From an uncultured Collinsella sp. (lineage in GTDB: Bacteria; Actinomycetota; Coriobacteriia; Coriobacteriales; Coriobacteriaceae): 60,349 bases of DNA. The notes below the pieces were generated by a model, which made no database searches, had not been told where the DNA came from, and saw nothing but the letters and a program-made list of their open reading frames with translations. Made by a program: the position numbers and the translations under genes. The stretch spans positions 1 through 60,349 of the forward strand of contig CABUBH010000006.1 of assembly GCA_902489775.1 (NCBI GenBank). Reading direction: 5' to 3'. Shown piece by piece: positions 8,922-17,015 of the stretch (positions are counted from its first letter, which is position 1; each line of letters starts with the position of its first letter).

Positions 8922-9275
8922 ATGAGTGTTGCTGGAAGCATGGTGCAGGTAAATGTTCGCGTGGATCGCTCGGTTAAAGAACGCGCCGAGGAGGCGCTGC
9001 GGCTTTCGGGCGGAACGCTGCCCGAACTCATCAAAAAGGTCGTGGCCAAGGTTGCGCAGGGCGGCGGTTCGTGCGAGGAAATCCTCGAGGCCGTTAACGA
9101 CCGACAGCGGGGTGCCGTGTTAGATTCGCCGTTTGCTGCTTCCTGGGCGGCGGCGGATCAGCTTTACGCGGACCTGGGCATCGCTACGTCGCCCGTATCC
9201 GACGATCGCGATTGGGACACAATCTATTCCGAAGCCATGGACGAGCGCTATCGCCAAAAGGGGATGATCCTGTGA
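8922..9275 (+). CDS. RelB/DinJ-like antitoxin
   Basis: A 117-residue protein. Its first ~45 residues (VQVNVRVDRSVKERAEEALR followed by a GGTLPELIKKV helix) match the ribbon-helix-helix DNA-binding fold of RelB/DinJ antitoxins; the rest is the flexible toxin-neutralising tail. The ATG at 8922 has GGCGAGAGGA upstream; a GTG at 8913 is a possible alternative. Its stop overlaps the GTG of the PIN-domain gene by 4 nt (GTGA), giving translational coupling. The palindromic sites in its promoter fit autorepression by the complex. Confidence 0.8.
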   Translation: MSVAGSMVQVNVRVDRSVKERAEEALRLSGGTLPELIKKVVAKVAQGGGSCEEILEAVNDRQRGAVLDSPFAASWAAADQLYADLGIATSPVSDDRDWDTIYSEAMDERYRQKGMIL

Positions 9276-9787
9276 GCGGAGCCCCTCTCAAGATCATGGT
9301 GGACGCCAACGTATGGGTTGATTCGTTTTGTGTTGACCATGCCGAGTCGCTTGCCGCGCGTGCGTTTATTGGGCAGGCGACGGAGGCGGGGGCATCGCTG
9401 TTCTTTCCGGTGCATATCGCTAAGGACGTACTGTACGTTGTCCAACACGAGCTGAAGCGTGGCGTTCTTGCCAGCGGGGGAGCGCTCGACGAGGCTTCTG
9501 CCCGCGCGATTGGCGATGCGGCGCTGGCGTTTGTTCGGAATATGACCGAAAACGCTACGGCCGTGGGTGCAGATGCGTCGGACCTTTGGCTGGCCGACAA
9601 ATACTTAGCGCTCCATCGCGATTACGAGGACAACTTGGTGCTCGCCGCGTGCAAGCGCGCGCAGGTCGATTACTTGGTGACCAACGATCGTAAGCTGCTC
9701 GAACATGCCGATCTTGCAGCAAAGACCCCGCACCAAATGCTGCCGATTCTTGCTTTGGCCGAACGTGGCGGCGCGGCTATCGGTTGA
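9272..9787 (+). CDS. PIN-domain ribonuclease toxin
   Basis: A 171-residue protein with the PIN fold: MVDANVWVD at the N-terminus supplies the first acidic residues, and DYEDNLVLAACKRAQVDYLV with TNDRKLL supplies the later ones. PIN toxins are Mg2+-dependent ribonucleases held in check by the linked antitoxin. The GTG start at 9272 overlaps the antitoxin stop; the upstream in-frame start at 9212 would lie deep in the antitoxin gene. The pairing of a RelB-like antitoxin with a PIN toxin (rather than RelE) is a known mixed combination. A terminator follows. Confidence 0.85.
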   Translation: MSGAPLKIMVDANVWVDSFCVDHAESLAARAFIGQATEAGASLFFPVHIAKDVLYVVQHELKRGVLASGGALDEASARAIGDAALAFVRNMTENATAVGADASDLWLADKYLALHRDYEDNLVLAACKRAQVDYLVTNDRKLLEHADLAAKTPHQMLPILALAERGGAAIG

Positions 9788-9799
9788 CGCGAACTGTTT

Positions 9800-9842
9800 G
9801 CGGGCCTCTTGGACGACGATGCGCCAAGGGGCCCGCGTCTGA
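9800..9842 (+). terminator. Terminator between the PIN toxin and the convergent gene
   Basis: GCGGGCC...GGCCCGC with an inner CTTGG/CCAAG extension forms a long stem (9800-9836); the T run is weak. Confidence 0.55.
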
Positions 9843-9845
9843 TAT

Positions 9846-10280
9846 TTACAAAAGCGCGGCCTTGATGACGGGAGCTTCGGCGAGCTTTTCGGCAGCCTTT
9901 TCGTCGGAATCGTTTAGTGCTGCCAGGCTTCGGTAGACCCACTCGTTGACCTGGGTGTTCTTGACGCCTGCGGTCTGCATAAGGGCGCCTACCTCGCGGA
10001 TTGCTGCGAGCAGATCGGCTTTGGGGCCCGCGAGCTCGACCTCGATGTCGTGGTAGGCGGACACGCCTCGGTTCTCACTCACGTGGTCGATAAAGCCCTT
10101 GACGGTCTCAAGCTGCTGGGCGAGAGCTGCATCATCGTCAGCGTCCAGCGCGACGAGTGCGTTCGATACCGTGAGGGCGGGATGTCCGCAGGGGACAAAG
10201 CCCTCGATGACATCCATAGCTTCGGTAATGGTTGAGCCCAGGCCTGCGAGGGCATTGACGAGTTGCTGCTTGGTATCCAT
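9846..10280 (-). CDS. Protein of unknown function, helical
   Basis: A 144-residue protein, mostly alpha-helical by composition and acidic, with no membrane segment and no motif I recognise. The start at 10280 is preceded by AAAGGACC. It begins MDTKQQLVNALAGLG and includes one CGHP segment (about residues 31-34). It is transcribed convergently with the toxin gene and divergently from the tmRNA gene, so it is a single-gene unit. No function is proposed. Confidence 0.7.
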   Translation of the reverse strand: MDTKQQLVNALAGLGSTITEAMDVIEGFVPCGHPALTVSNALVALDADDDAALAQQLETVKGFIDHVSENRGVSAYHDIEVELAGPKADLLAAIREVGALMQTAGVKNTQVNEWVYRSLAALNDSDEKAAEKLAEAPVIKAALL

Positions 10281-10519
10281 AACGGTCCTTTCGACGGGTC
10301 AATTTTGCTTGGCGAAAATATACGTGACGCGATCGGTAACAAAAGTGCGAAGTGCGGCGCACATTGGGGTCTTCACAGCTCGTGCATAGAACAGCTGTCC
10401 GCTTTCAGAACGTGGTAAGATAACACTCCACAAGCGGGGCTCGCCTCGCGCGTTCCTTGAAAAGTCGACGGTTGTTGGGCGCTCGTGTGCCCAATGCCAT
10501 CCAGACTTTCCCAACCTTC

Positions 10520-10883
10520 GGGGGCGACTGGTTTCGACACGATAGCTCTGAGAGAGGAAGCAAGCCGAGGTCTCCTCGCCTCGTTAAACAGGGGTACCGT
10601 CAAATTGAATTGACAACAACTCTTCTTTTGAGCCTATGGCTCTCGCTGCTTAATTTATAGCGGCGCGTCAACCCGGTGATTTCCCCGACACCGGCGCGAC
10701 GTCATTTTAGGGGAATGCTCCTGCGCACGTAATCGGTATGGCGCGGGCTAAGACCGAACCGGTTAGGACGCCGCGAGCGTGTCGCTGCGCGCAAAGCGTC
10801 CGAGACGAAACCAGCGACTGAGCTTGGAGATGCCAATCAGGGGGCTTTCGTGGACCGGAGTTCGATTCTCCGCGCCTCCACCA
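10520..10883 (+). ncRNA. ssrA: tmRNA
   Basis: The tRNA-like ends are clear: GGGGGCGACTGG at the 5' end pairs with CGCCTCC before the encoded CCA (10881-10883), and the T arm GGAGTTCGATTCTCC is at 10857-10871. The reading frame from GAC at 10612 to TAA at 10651-10653 encodes DNNSSFEPMALAA, a typical protease tag ending ALAA. The resume codon is probably GAC at 10612 or ATT just before it, because TGA stands one codon further upstream. tmRNA rescues ribosomes stalled on broken messages. A strong terminator follows at once. Confidence 0.97.
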
Positions 10884-10891
10884 TAAGCAAC

Positions 10892-10928
10892 AGGCAGGTA
10901 GATATTCGTATCTACCTGCCTTTTTATT
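10892..10928 (+). terminator. Terminator of tmRNA
   Basis: A perfect 13-bp stem (10892-10904 with 10909-10921) closed by TTCG and followed by a T-rich run. Confidence 0.92.
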
Positions 10929-10940
10929 TCTAGTCCGCAC

Positions 10941-11197
10941 CGCGGAGAATCGAACTCTGCGCAGGGCGCGGGCGTAAAGAAAACGCGTAAGCGTTTTTAG
11001 CCCGCGGGCGAGGGCGGCGGCAGCCGACCGAAGCCGGTGCGGATTTGCGAAGCAAATACGCGGATTCTCCGCGCAAAGCCCCAGCCCAAAACAGATGCGA
11101 TGTTTATTGGGTTGCAGCTTGCCTTGCCTTGCATCAAAGGAACACCAGACTCGCGGAGAATCGAACTCTGTGCAGGGCGCGGGCGTTAAGAAAACGC
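10941..11197. repeat. 46-bp direct repeats carrying an inverted copy of the tmRNA 3' end
   Basis: 10941-10986 and 11152-11197 are near-identical (three differences). Each contains CGCGGAGAATCGAACTC, the reverse complement of the tmRNA T arm (GAGTTCGATTCTCCGCG). The spacer has no convincing gene. These may be remnants of elements that integrated at ssrA, but the inverted orientation relative to ssrA is atypical for attL/attR. Confidence 0.6.
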
Positions 11198-11213
11198 CGC
11201 GGCAACGCAGAGT

Positions 11214-11540
11214 GGGACGCGCTTTCCTAACTGTCGTCCAACGGAAAATGCGTCCCGGAATATCGGCTCAGACTGGGACGTAGTTTCCGGATGACGCCTC
11301 AAGCGGAAGCTACGTCCCGGAATCGAGCGGTAGAGCGGGACATGCTTTCCCGATGGCTGCTCAAACGGAAAACGCGTCCCGGAATCGACGCTCAGAATGG
11401 GATGCATTTTCCTGATGAGCTGCTGGCGGAAAGTTCATCCCGGAATTCGCACTCAGAACGGGACACGCTTTCCCGATGGCCGCCCAAGCGGAAACTGCAT
11501 CCCAGAATTCGCGCTCAAAACGGGACACGCTTTCCGTCCC
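11214..11540. repeat. Tandem array of ~62-bp hairpin repeats
   Basis: Five full units begin with GGGA at 11214, 11275, 11337, 11399 and 11460, and a short sixth at 11522. Each has a left arm GGGAyg...TTTCC, a ~15-nt loop and a right arm GGAA...yrTCCC. The arm ends are fixed while the inner arm bases differ between units. The array lies in the 739-bp gap between tmRNA and the lipase gene; no credible gene was seen in that gap. Confidence 0.8.
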
Positions 11541-11622
11541 ACCTCCTCAACTCCAAAACCTATGCGCTCTCCAATCCAAAACTGGGTAGAAGAAAGCCAA
11601 AACGCAATCGCAGGAGGTCAAC

Positions 11623-12501
11623 ATGACTGCAGAAGATAAGGCAAAGAACGCTGGCAAGGTCGCGCTCGTCCTGGAGGGCGGTAGTTTTCGCGGGCAGTTT
11701 ACTGCGGGCGTGCTCGACGTTCTCATGGAGGCCGGCGTCGAGATTCCGGCGGTATATGGCGTATCGGCCGGCGCCCTCAACGGCGTGAACTACAAGTCGC
11801 ACCAGATCGGCCGTGCCAACCGCATCAACCTGGCTTTCTGCAACGACAGCCGCTTCATGGGCGCCGCATCGTTTGCGTCCACGGGCTCCATTGTGGGTTA
11901 CGACTTTATCTTCAACGATGTCCAGGACCGCCTGGATCCCTTTGACGACGAGACGTTCGACGCGAGCCCCATCGAGATGTACGCCGTCGCGACGGACATG
12001 CTCTTTGGAACCGCCACGTACCTGCCGGTCAAAAGCGCCGTGCTCGATCTCGACGCCGTGCGCGCATCGACCTCGTTGCCGCTGGTGACGCCGCCGGTCG
12101 AGATTGACGGGCACAAATACGTCGACGGCGGCGTGGCCGATTCGGTCCCCATCGAGCATGTGCTCGAGGAGGCGGGCTTCGATCGCGCGGTCGTCATTGT
12201 CACGCAGGACCGTTCGTATGAGAAAAAGCCCTACGAGTTTTTGCCGGCCGCGCGTGCGCGTTATGCCGACTACCCCTATCTGCTCGAGGCTATCGAGACA
12301 CGCCACGACCGTTACAACATCCAGCGCATGCACCTGTGGAAGTATGAGCGCGAGGGCCGTGCGTTGGTCGTCGCTCCGCAAAAGCCGGTCGAGGTCGGCC
12401 ATGTCGAGCACGATTCGGCAAAGCTTTTGGACCTGTATATCCAGGGCCGTCAGGAGGCAAAGCGCCTGCTCGCGGAAATACAAGAGTTCGTTGAGCGCTA
12501 A
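11623..12501 (+). CDS. Patatin-like phospholipase family protein
   Basis: A 292-residue protein with the patatin features in order: oxyanion loop LEGGSFRGQF (about 12-21), nucleophile elbow GVSAG (about 47-51, Ser49), and the catalytic Asp in DGG at about 167-169. This Ser-Asp dyad family hydrolyses lipid acyl esters; bacterial members of this length (YlfA/RssA-like) are cytosolic or membrane-associated. AGGAGG precedes the ATG at 11623. The gene stands alone, downstream of the hairpin array. Confidence 0.88.
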   Translation: MTAEDKAKNAGKVALVLEGGSFRGQFTAGVLDVLMEAGVEIPAVYGVSAGALNGVNYKSHQIGRANRINLAFCNDSRFMGAASFASTGSIVGYDFIFNDVQDRLDPFDDETFDASPIEMYAVATDMLFGTATYLPVKSAVLDLDAVRASTSLPLVTPPVEIDGHKYVDGGVADSVPIEHVLEEAGFDRAVVIVTQDRSYEKKPYEFLPAARARYADYPYLLEAIETRHDRYNIQRMHLWKYEREGRALVVAPQKPVEVGHVEHDSAKLLDLYIQGRQEAKRLLAEIQEFVER

Positions 12502-12600
12502 CGACGGCGAACCCTCAAAAAATGGCAACAGCTAAAGAGCTGGAAAATCACGGCTCGTGGATGACATGTGCAGAAACTCTGGTCGGAGCCAAAATACCTG

Positions 12601-12628
12601 TTGACTCGTACGGCGAGCGGGGTAATAT
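12601..12628 (+). promoter_or_regulatory. Promoter of rplM-rpsI
   Basis: TTGACT (12601-12606), a 16-nt spacer and TAATAT (12623-12628). The short leader that follows holds an imperfect hairpin (TTGCAGAG with CTCTGTAA), which could serve ribosomal-protein autoregulation. Confidence 0.7.
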
Positions 12629-12694
12629 GGACGGGTTACTTGCAGAGCCCCGTGAATCTCTGTAACAACACGTACTGTACATGGAGGAGTCTAA

Positions 12695-13138
12695 GTGATT
12701 TCGAAATCGACTCACTACGCCAAGCAGGGCGAGGTCCAGCGCAACTGGGTTCTCGTCGACGCCGATGGTGCTGTCCTGGGCCGTCTTGCCACCCAGATCG
12801 CAATGATCCTGCGCGGTAAGAACAAGCCCCAGTTCACGCCCAACAGCGACTGCGGCGACTTCGTTGTCGTCATCAACGCCGATAAGGTCCAGCTTACCGG
12901 TAACAAGGCCGACACGAAGACCTATTATCGCCACAGCGGCTACAACGGCGGCCTCAAGGCTGAGAGCTTCCGCCAGGCTATGGAGAAGCACCCGGAGAAG
13001 GTCATCGAGCGCGCCGTTCGCGGTATGCTGCCCAAGACCACCCTCGGCCGTGCCCAGATGACCAAGCTTAAGGTCTACGCTGGTGCCGAGCATCCGCATG
13101 CTGCCCAGAACCCCACGAAGATTGAGCTGGAGGCTTAA
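12695..13138 (+). CDS. rplM: Large-subunit ribosomal protein uL13
   Basis: A 147-residue protein of standard L13 length, with the conserved WVLVDADGAVLGRLATQIA near the N-terminus and GMLPKTTLGRAQMTKLKVY toward the C-terminus. It starts with GTG at 12695 after GGAGGAG. It is the first gene of the universal rplM-rpsI pair, only 2 nt from rpsI, under a clear promoter at 12601-12628. L13 binds 23S rRNA early in 50S assembly. Confidence 0.98.
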   Translation: MISKSTHYAKQGEVQRNWVLVDADGAVLGRLATQIAMILRGKNKPQFTPNSDCGDFVVVINADKVQLTGNKADTKTYYRHSGYNGGLKAESFRQAMEKHPEKVIERAVRGMLPKTTLGRAQMTKLKVYAGAEHPHAAQNPTKIELEA

Positions 13139-13140
13139 AG

Positions 13141-13536
<396 letters not shown>

Positions 13537-13566
13537 GGTTTTATCTCCTTACGAGATACAATGTAC

Positions 13567-13610
13567 AAGCGGGGCCTGCCGATTCCTCGGCGGGTCCCGC
13601 TTTTCTTTTT
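13567..13610 (+). terminator. Terminator after rpsI
   Basis: AAGCGGG...CCCGCTT stem with inner CTGCCG/CGGCGG, followed by TTTTCTTTTT. Confidence 0.9.
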
Positions 13611-13659
13611 CGACTAGGGTGGGCGGTTGCATATCGCCTGCTAGGGAAGGAGCGATCCT

Positions 13660-14997
13660 ATGCCCCAGAACATCTTCGGTACCGACGGCGTCCGTGGCGT
13701 CGCCAATGCCGATCTCTCGTGCGACCTCGCGTTTCGCCTGGGCCGCGCGGCGACCAAGTTCCTTGGTCCGGATATCTGCGTTGGCCGCGACACGCGTCTT
13801 TCGGGCACCATGCTCGAGAGCGCTCTGACCGCCGGCATCATGGCCGAGGGCGGCCGTCCGCACTGCTGCGGCGTCATCCCCACGCCTGCCGTGGCGCTGC
13901 TCACCGTCCAGAACGAGCTCGACGGCGGCATCGTCATCTCTGCTTCGCATAATCCGCCGGAGTTCAACGGCATCAAGTTCTTTAGCCGCAAGGGCATGAA
14001 GCTTCCCGATGCGGTCGAGGAAGAGATCAGCGCCTGGGTCATGTCCGAGGAAGCCATGGCTGCCGACACGCTGCCGACCGGTGCCGGCGTGGGCCACATC
14101 ATCAAGATGAAAGACGCCCGCAAGGCATATGTCGACCACGCCATCGATACGCTTGATGGCCTGAGGCTCGATGGTCTGGTCGTTGCCGTCGACTGCGGTC
14201 ACGGTGCTTCCTGCCAGACTACGCCCGCCGCGCTGCAGCGCCTGGGTGCCACGGTCCATGCCATCAACACCGATTACTGCGGCACCGACATCAACGTCGA
14301 GTGCGGCTCCACCCATCTTGAGCCCCTGCGCGAGCTCGTGCTGCGTACCCATGCCGATATCGGCCTGGCTCACGATGGCGACGCCGACCGCGTGCTGTTC
14401 GTGGACAGCGAGGGCAACGAGATCGACGGCGACTACATCCTGGCTATCTGCGGTTCTGACCTCGCTGCTCGCGGCAAGCTCGCCAACTCCGAGATCGTCT
14501 CGACCGTCATGTGCAACCTGGGCTTCTCCATCGCTATGAAGGAGCAGGGCTTCGAAATGGTTCAGACCGCCGTGGGCGATCGCTACGTTCTGGAGCGCAT
14601 GCTCGCGGACGGCGCCGTCATCGGCGGCGAGCAGTCCGGCCACATCATCTTCCTGGAGCACAACACCACCGGTGACGGCCTGGTGACGGCTCTGCAGCTG
14701 CTGGCCGTGCTCAAGCGCACCGGTCGTACCCTCACCGATCTTGCCGGCATCATGAAGAAGTACCCGCAGGTGCTCATCAACGTGCATTCGGACAACAAGG
14801 CCGGCCTGGACGATTGCCAGCCCATCTGGGATGCCGTCGCTGCCGCCGAGAAGGAGCTCAATGGTCGCGGTCGCATCTTGGTGCGCCCGAGCGGTACCGA
14901 GCCGCTGGTCCGCGTTATGGCCGAGGCCGAGACGCACGAGCTGACCCAGCGTGTTGTCGACGACATCGTCGAGGTTGTCAAGCGCGAACTTCCCTAA
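13660..14997 (+). CDS. glmM: Phosphoglucosamine mutase
   Basis: A 445-residue enzyme that converts glucosamine 6-phosphate to glucosamine 1-phosphate for UDP-GlcNAc and cell-wall synthesis. The phosphoserine motif is ISASHNPPEFNG (Ser96), the metal loop is DGDADRVLF, the sugar loop GGEQSGHII and the phosphate-binding loop RPSGTEPLVRVM. Length is standard. GGAAGGAG precedes the ATG. It is preceded by rplM-rpsI, a common actinobacterial order, and followed by other glucosamine-related genes (nagB). Confidence 0.97.
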   Translation: MPQNIFGTDGVRGVANADLSCDLAFRLGRAATKFLGPDICVGRDTRLSGTMLESALTAGIMAEGGRPHCCGVIPTPAVALLTVQNELDGGIVISASHNPPEFNGIKFFSRKGMKLPDAVEEEISAWVMSEEAMAADTLPTGAGVGHIIKMKDARKAYVDHAIDTLDGLRLDGLVVAVDCGHGASCQTTPAALQRLGATVHAINTDYCGTDINVECGSTHLEPLRELVLRTHADIGLAHDGDADRVLFVDSEGNEIDGDYILAICGSDLAARGKLANSEIVSTVMCNLGFSIAMKEQGFEMVQTAVGDRYVLERMLADGAVIGGEQSGHIIFLEHNTTGDGLVTALQLLAVLKRTGRTLTDLAGIMKKYPQVLINVHSDNKAGLDDCQPIWDAVAAAEKELNGRGRILVRPSGTEPLVRVMAEAETHELTQRVVDDIVEVVKRELP

Positions 14998-15068
14998 TGG
15001 TCAAAAACGGGTGCCAAGTGGTAAACTGTTAAAGCTATTTTGGTTGATTGGTATGTCCGAGGGGGATC

Positions 15069-15566
15069 ATGTTCACTAAAGTCCTAAGGTCTTTTGGTAT
15101 GCGTGGTCGAGTCCTTACGCTGGATGCTCCCATCTCGGGCGACGTCATTCCGTTGTCCGAGGTCAATGACCAGACATTTGCCACCGGCCTGTTGGGCCAG
15201 GGCGTGGCGATTCAGCCTACGGGTACGCGCGTGATTGCGCCGGCTGATGCCAAGGTCGAGGCCATTTTTCCCACGGGACACGCCGTTGCGCTTAACACGG
15301 TCGATGGTCTGGACGTGCTCATCCACGTTGGTTTGGACACTGTTCAGCTCGAGGGCAAGCACTTTACCGTACATGCGCAAGTGGGTGACATCGTCCATAA
15401 GGGTGATGTACTCATTGAGTTCGATCGCGAGGCAATTGCTGCCGAGGGCTACGATGTGACGGTTCCCATCTTGGTATGCAACTCCGTTGAGTTCTCGAGC
15501 ATCAAAGGCTCCGTTGGCGTGCATGTCGAAGAGATGGACCAGCTCATCGTTGCTCGCGAGCGCTAG
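15069..15566 (+). CDS. crr: PTS glucose-type EIIA protein
   Basis: A 165-residue single-domain EIIA of the glucose family. It has GHAVAL with His71 and the phosphorylated His86 in LIHVGLDTVQLEGKHF, followed by GDIVHKGDVLIEFD. The ATG at 15069 follows GAGGGGGATC; the upstream in-frame start at 15048 has no ribosome site. Free EIIA proteins receive phosphate from HPr and pass it to EIIB domains made without their own EIIA. A likely partner in this window is the EIIBC at 32446, which has no EIIA domain. Confidence 0.93.
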   Translation: MFTKVLRSFGMRGRVLTLDAPISGDVIPLSEVNDQTFATGLLGQGVAIQPTGTRVIAPADAKVEAIFPTGHAVALNTVDGLDVLIHVGLDTVQLEGKHFTVHAQVGDIVHKGDVLIEFDREAIAAEGYDVTVPILVCNSVEFSSIKGSVGVHVEEMDQLIVARER

Positions 15567-15606
15567 CAAGTGCACGTGGCCATTAGCCTACAATTCAAAC
15601 ACGTTT

Positions 15607-15838
15607 ACGGAGGGCGCCCTTGAAAGAGGACGCCCTCCGTGGCAAGATGGGATTTGTCCGAAGCTAAAAGGCTTCGGGTCACCGTGGACGGGCAGGGGCC
15701 TCGACGCGGCTAGACACGAGACACATACATTACGCGACCTCGCCCTGGTGGCCGCACACGTTGGTTGCGGCCGACGCGGGCCGCGGGCAAGTGCTTGTAA
15801 GGGGAGCCTTGCCTCTCTTGTACGAGAAAGGACGCGTA
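15607..15838 (+). promoter_or_regulatory. Long structured leader upstream of nagB
   Basis: Several stems are visible: ACGGAGGGCG with CGCCCTCCGT (15607-15616/15631-15640), CCGAAGC with GCTTCGG (15658-15664/15671-15677) and GGCCGCA with TGCGGCC (15750-15756/15766-15772). The first may be the terminator of the EIIA gene, though it lacks a T run. The remainder has no open frame of note. It matches no riboswitch I can name. Confidence 0.45.
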
Positions 15839-16567
15839 ATGAAGATTATTAAAGCTAAAGACTACGAGGATATGAGCCGCAAGGCCGCCAATATCATCTC
15901 GGCGCAGGTTATCCTCAAGCCCGACTGTGTGCTGGGCCTTGCCACCGGCTCCACCCCGATCGGTGCCTACAAGCAGCTCGCTGCTTGGTACGAGAAGGGC
16001 GACGTCGACTTTGCCGAGGTCAGCACATACAACCTGGACGAGTATCGCGGCCTTTCGCACGACGATCCCCAGAGCTATCACTACTTTATGCGTGAGAACT
16101 TCTTCGATCACATCAACATCGACCTGAACAACACGCATGTGCCCGACGGTTCCAACCCCGACGCCGCCGCTGCCTGCTCTGAGTACGACAAGATCGTCGC
16201 CGCCGCCGGTTACCCGGATCTGCAGCTGCTCGGCATTGGCAACAACGGCCACATCGGCTTCAACGAGCCCGATGACCACTTCTCCAAGGGCACGCACTGC
16301 GTCGACCTCACCGAGAGCACCATTCAGGCCAACAGCCGCCTGTTCGACAGCATCGACGACGTTCCCCGTCAGGCCTACACCATGGGTACCCAGACCATCA
16401 TGTATGCCCGCATGATCCTGGTCGTCGCCAACGGCGAGGCCAAGGCCCAGGCCGTGCATGACATGTGCTACGGTCCGGTTACGCCCGCGTGCCCGGCTTC
16501 GATCCTGCAGCTGCACACCAACTGCGTTGTCGTTGCCGACGAGGCCGCCCTTTCGCTCTGCGAGTAG
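15839..16567 (+). CDS. nagB: Glucosamine-6-phosphate deaminase
   Basis: A 242-residue enzyme that converts glucosamine 6-phosphate to fructose 6-phosphate and ammonia. Motifs: GLATGSTPIGAY (about 33-44), the catalytic Asp in YNLDEYRG (Asp67) and the catalytic His in GNNGHIGFNEP (His138). Length equals the short monomeric/Bacillus-type class. The ATG at 15839 follows AGAAAGGACG. It lies downstream of a ~230-nt structured leader and ends in a terminator. With glmM and the PTS EIIA nearby, the segment links amino-sugar use to cell-wall precursor supply. Confidence 0.96.
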   Translation: MKIIKAKDYEDMSRKAANIISAQVILKPDCVLGLATGSTPIGAYKQLAAWYEKGDVDFAEVSTYNLDEYRGLSHDDPQSYHYFMRENFFDHINIDLNNTHVPDGSNPDAAAACSEYDKIVAAAGYPDLQLLGIGNNGHIGFNEPDDHFSKGTHCVDLTESTIQANSRLFDSIDDVPRQAYTMGTQTIMYARMILVVANGEAKAQAVHDMCYGPVTPACPASILQLHTNCVVVADEAALSLCE

Positions 16568-16599
16568 CGCGAATCCTGCACCTCGATATAGCCTTGCCT

Positions 16600-16627
16600 A
16601 AGGCCTCCGCTTTGCGGGGGCCTTTTT
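16600..16627 (+). terminator. Terminator after nagB
   Basis: AAGGCCTCCGC, loop TTT, GCGGGGGCCTT, then T run. Confidence 0.9.
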
Positions 16628-17015
16628 GCTATCCCTTTCCGCCCACTTGACCAAAATCTTGCCGCAAGCTTGACGAATGCCGGATGCCCAACAGTTTGAT
16701 TCATTCCATACCAGATTCTATGCAAAAATGCCACTAAAAGGTCGTAGACGGTAGCGGGTGCTAGGCGAGTTGAATGACATAGCTGAACCTTGTTCATCTG
16801 CGTTACACTGCCGCTTAGATGGGACAAGCTGACAAGCTCATTTACCTGCTAAAAGACCGATTAGTCGGGGGATTAATAACAATCGGTCCTCGCTGTACAA
16901 AAACTTGCCGCTTGCGTACCAAAAGACAACCTAAAACACAAGGTCGCTCTATTCATAGCGCGGCTTGTATGGTCTTGCGGTTACAGTGTCCATACGGTCG
17001 AGTTGAGGAGCGGGC
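16628..17015. other. Intergenic region before the STAND/SARP regulator
   Basis: About 390 bp with no convincing gene. One dyad, GACCGATT with AATCGGTC (about 16856-16888), could be an operator or RNA hairpin in the regulator's leader. A 67-codon frame at 16819-17022 overlaps the regulator start and looks spurious. Confidence 0.5.

Noticed and set aside
10457..10660. Small open frame across the tmRNA 5' half
   Set aside because: It overlaps a certain tmRNA gene; only the internal tag frame is translated.
11214..11540. Possible CRISPR array
   Set aside because: Units are degenerate, each is itself a hairpin, there are no distinct spacers of constant length and no cas genes nearby.
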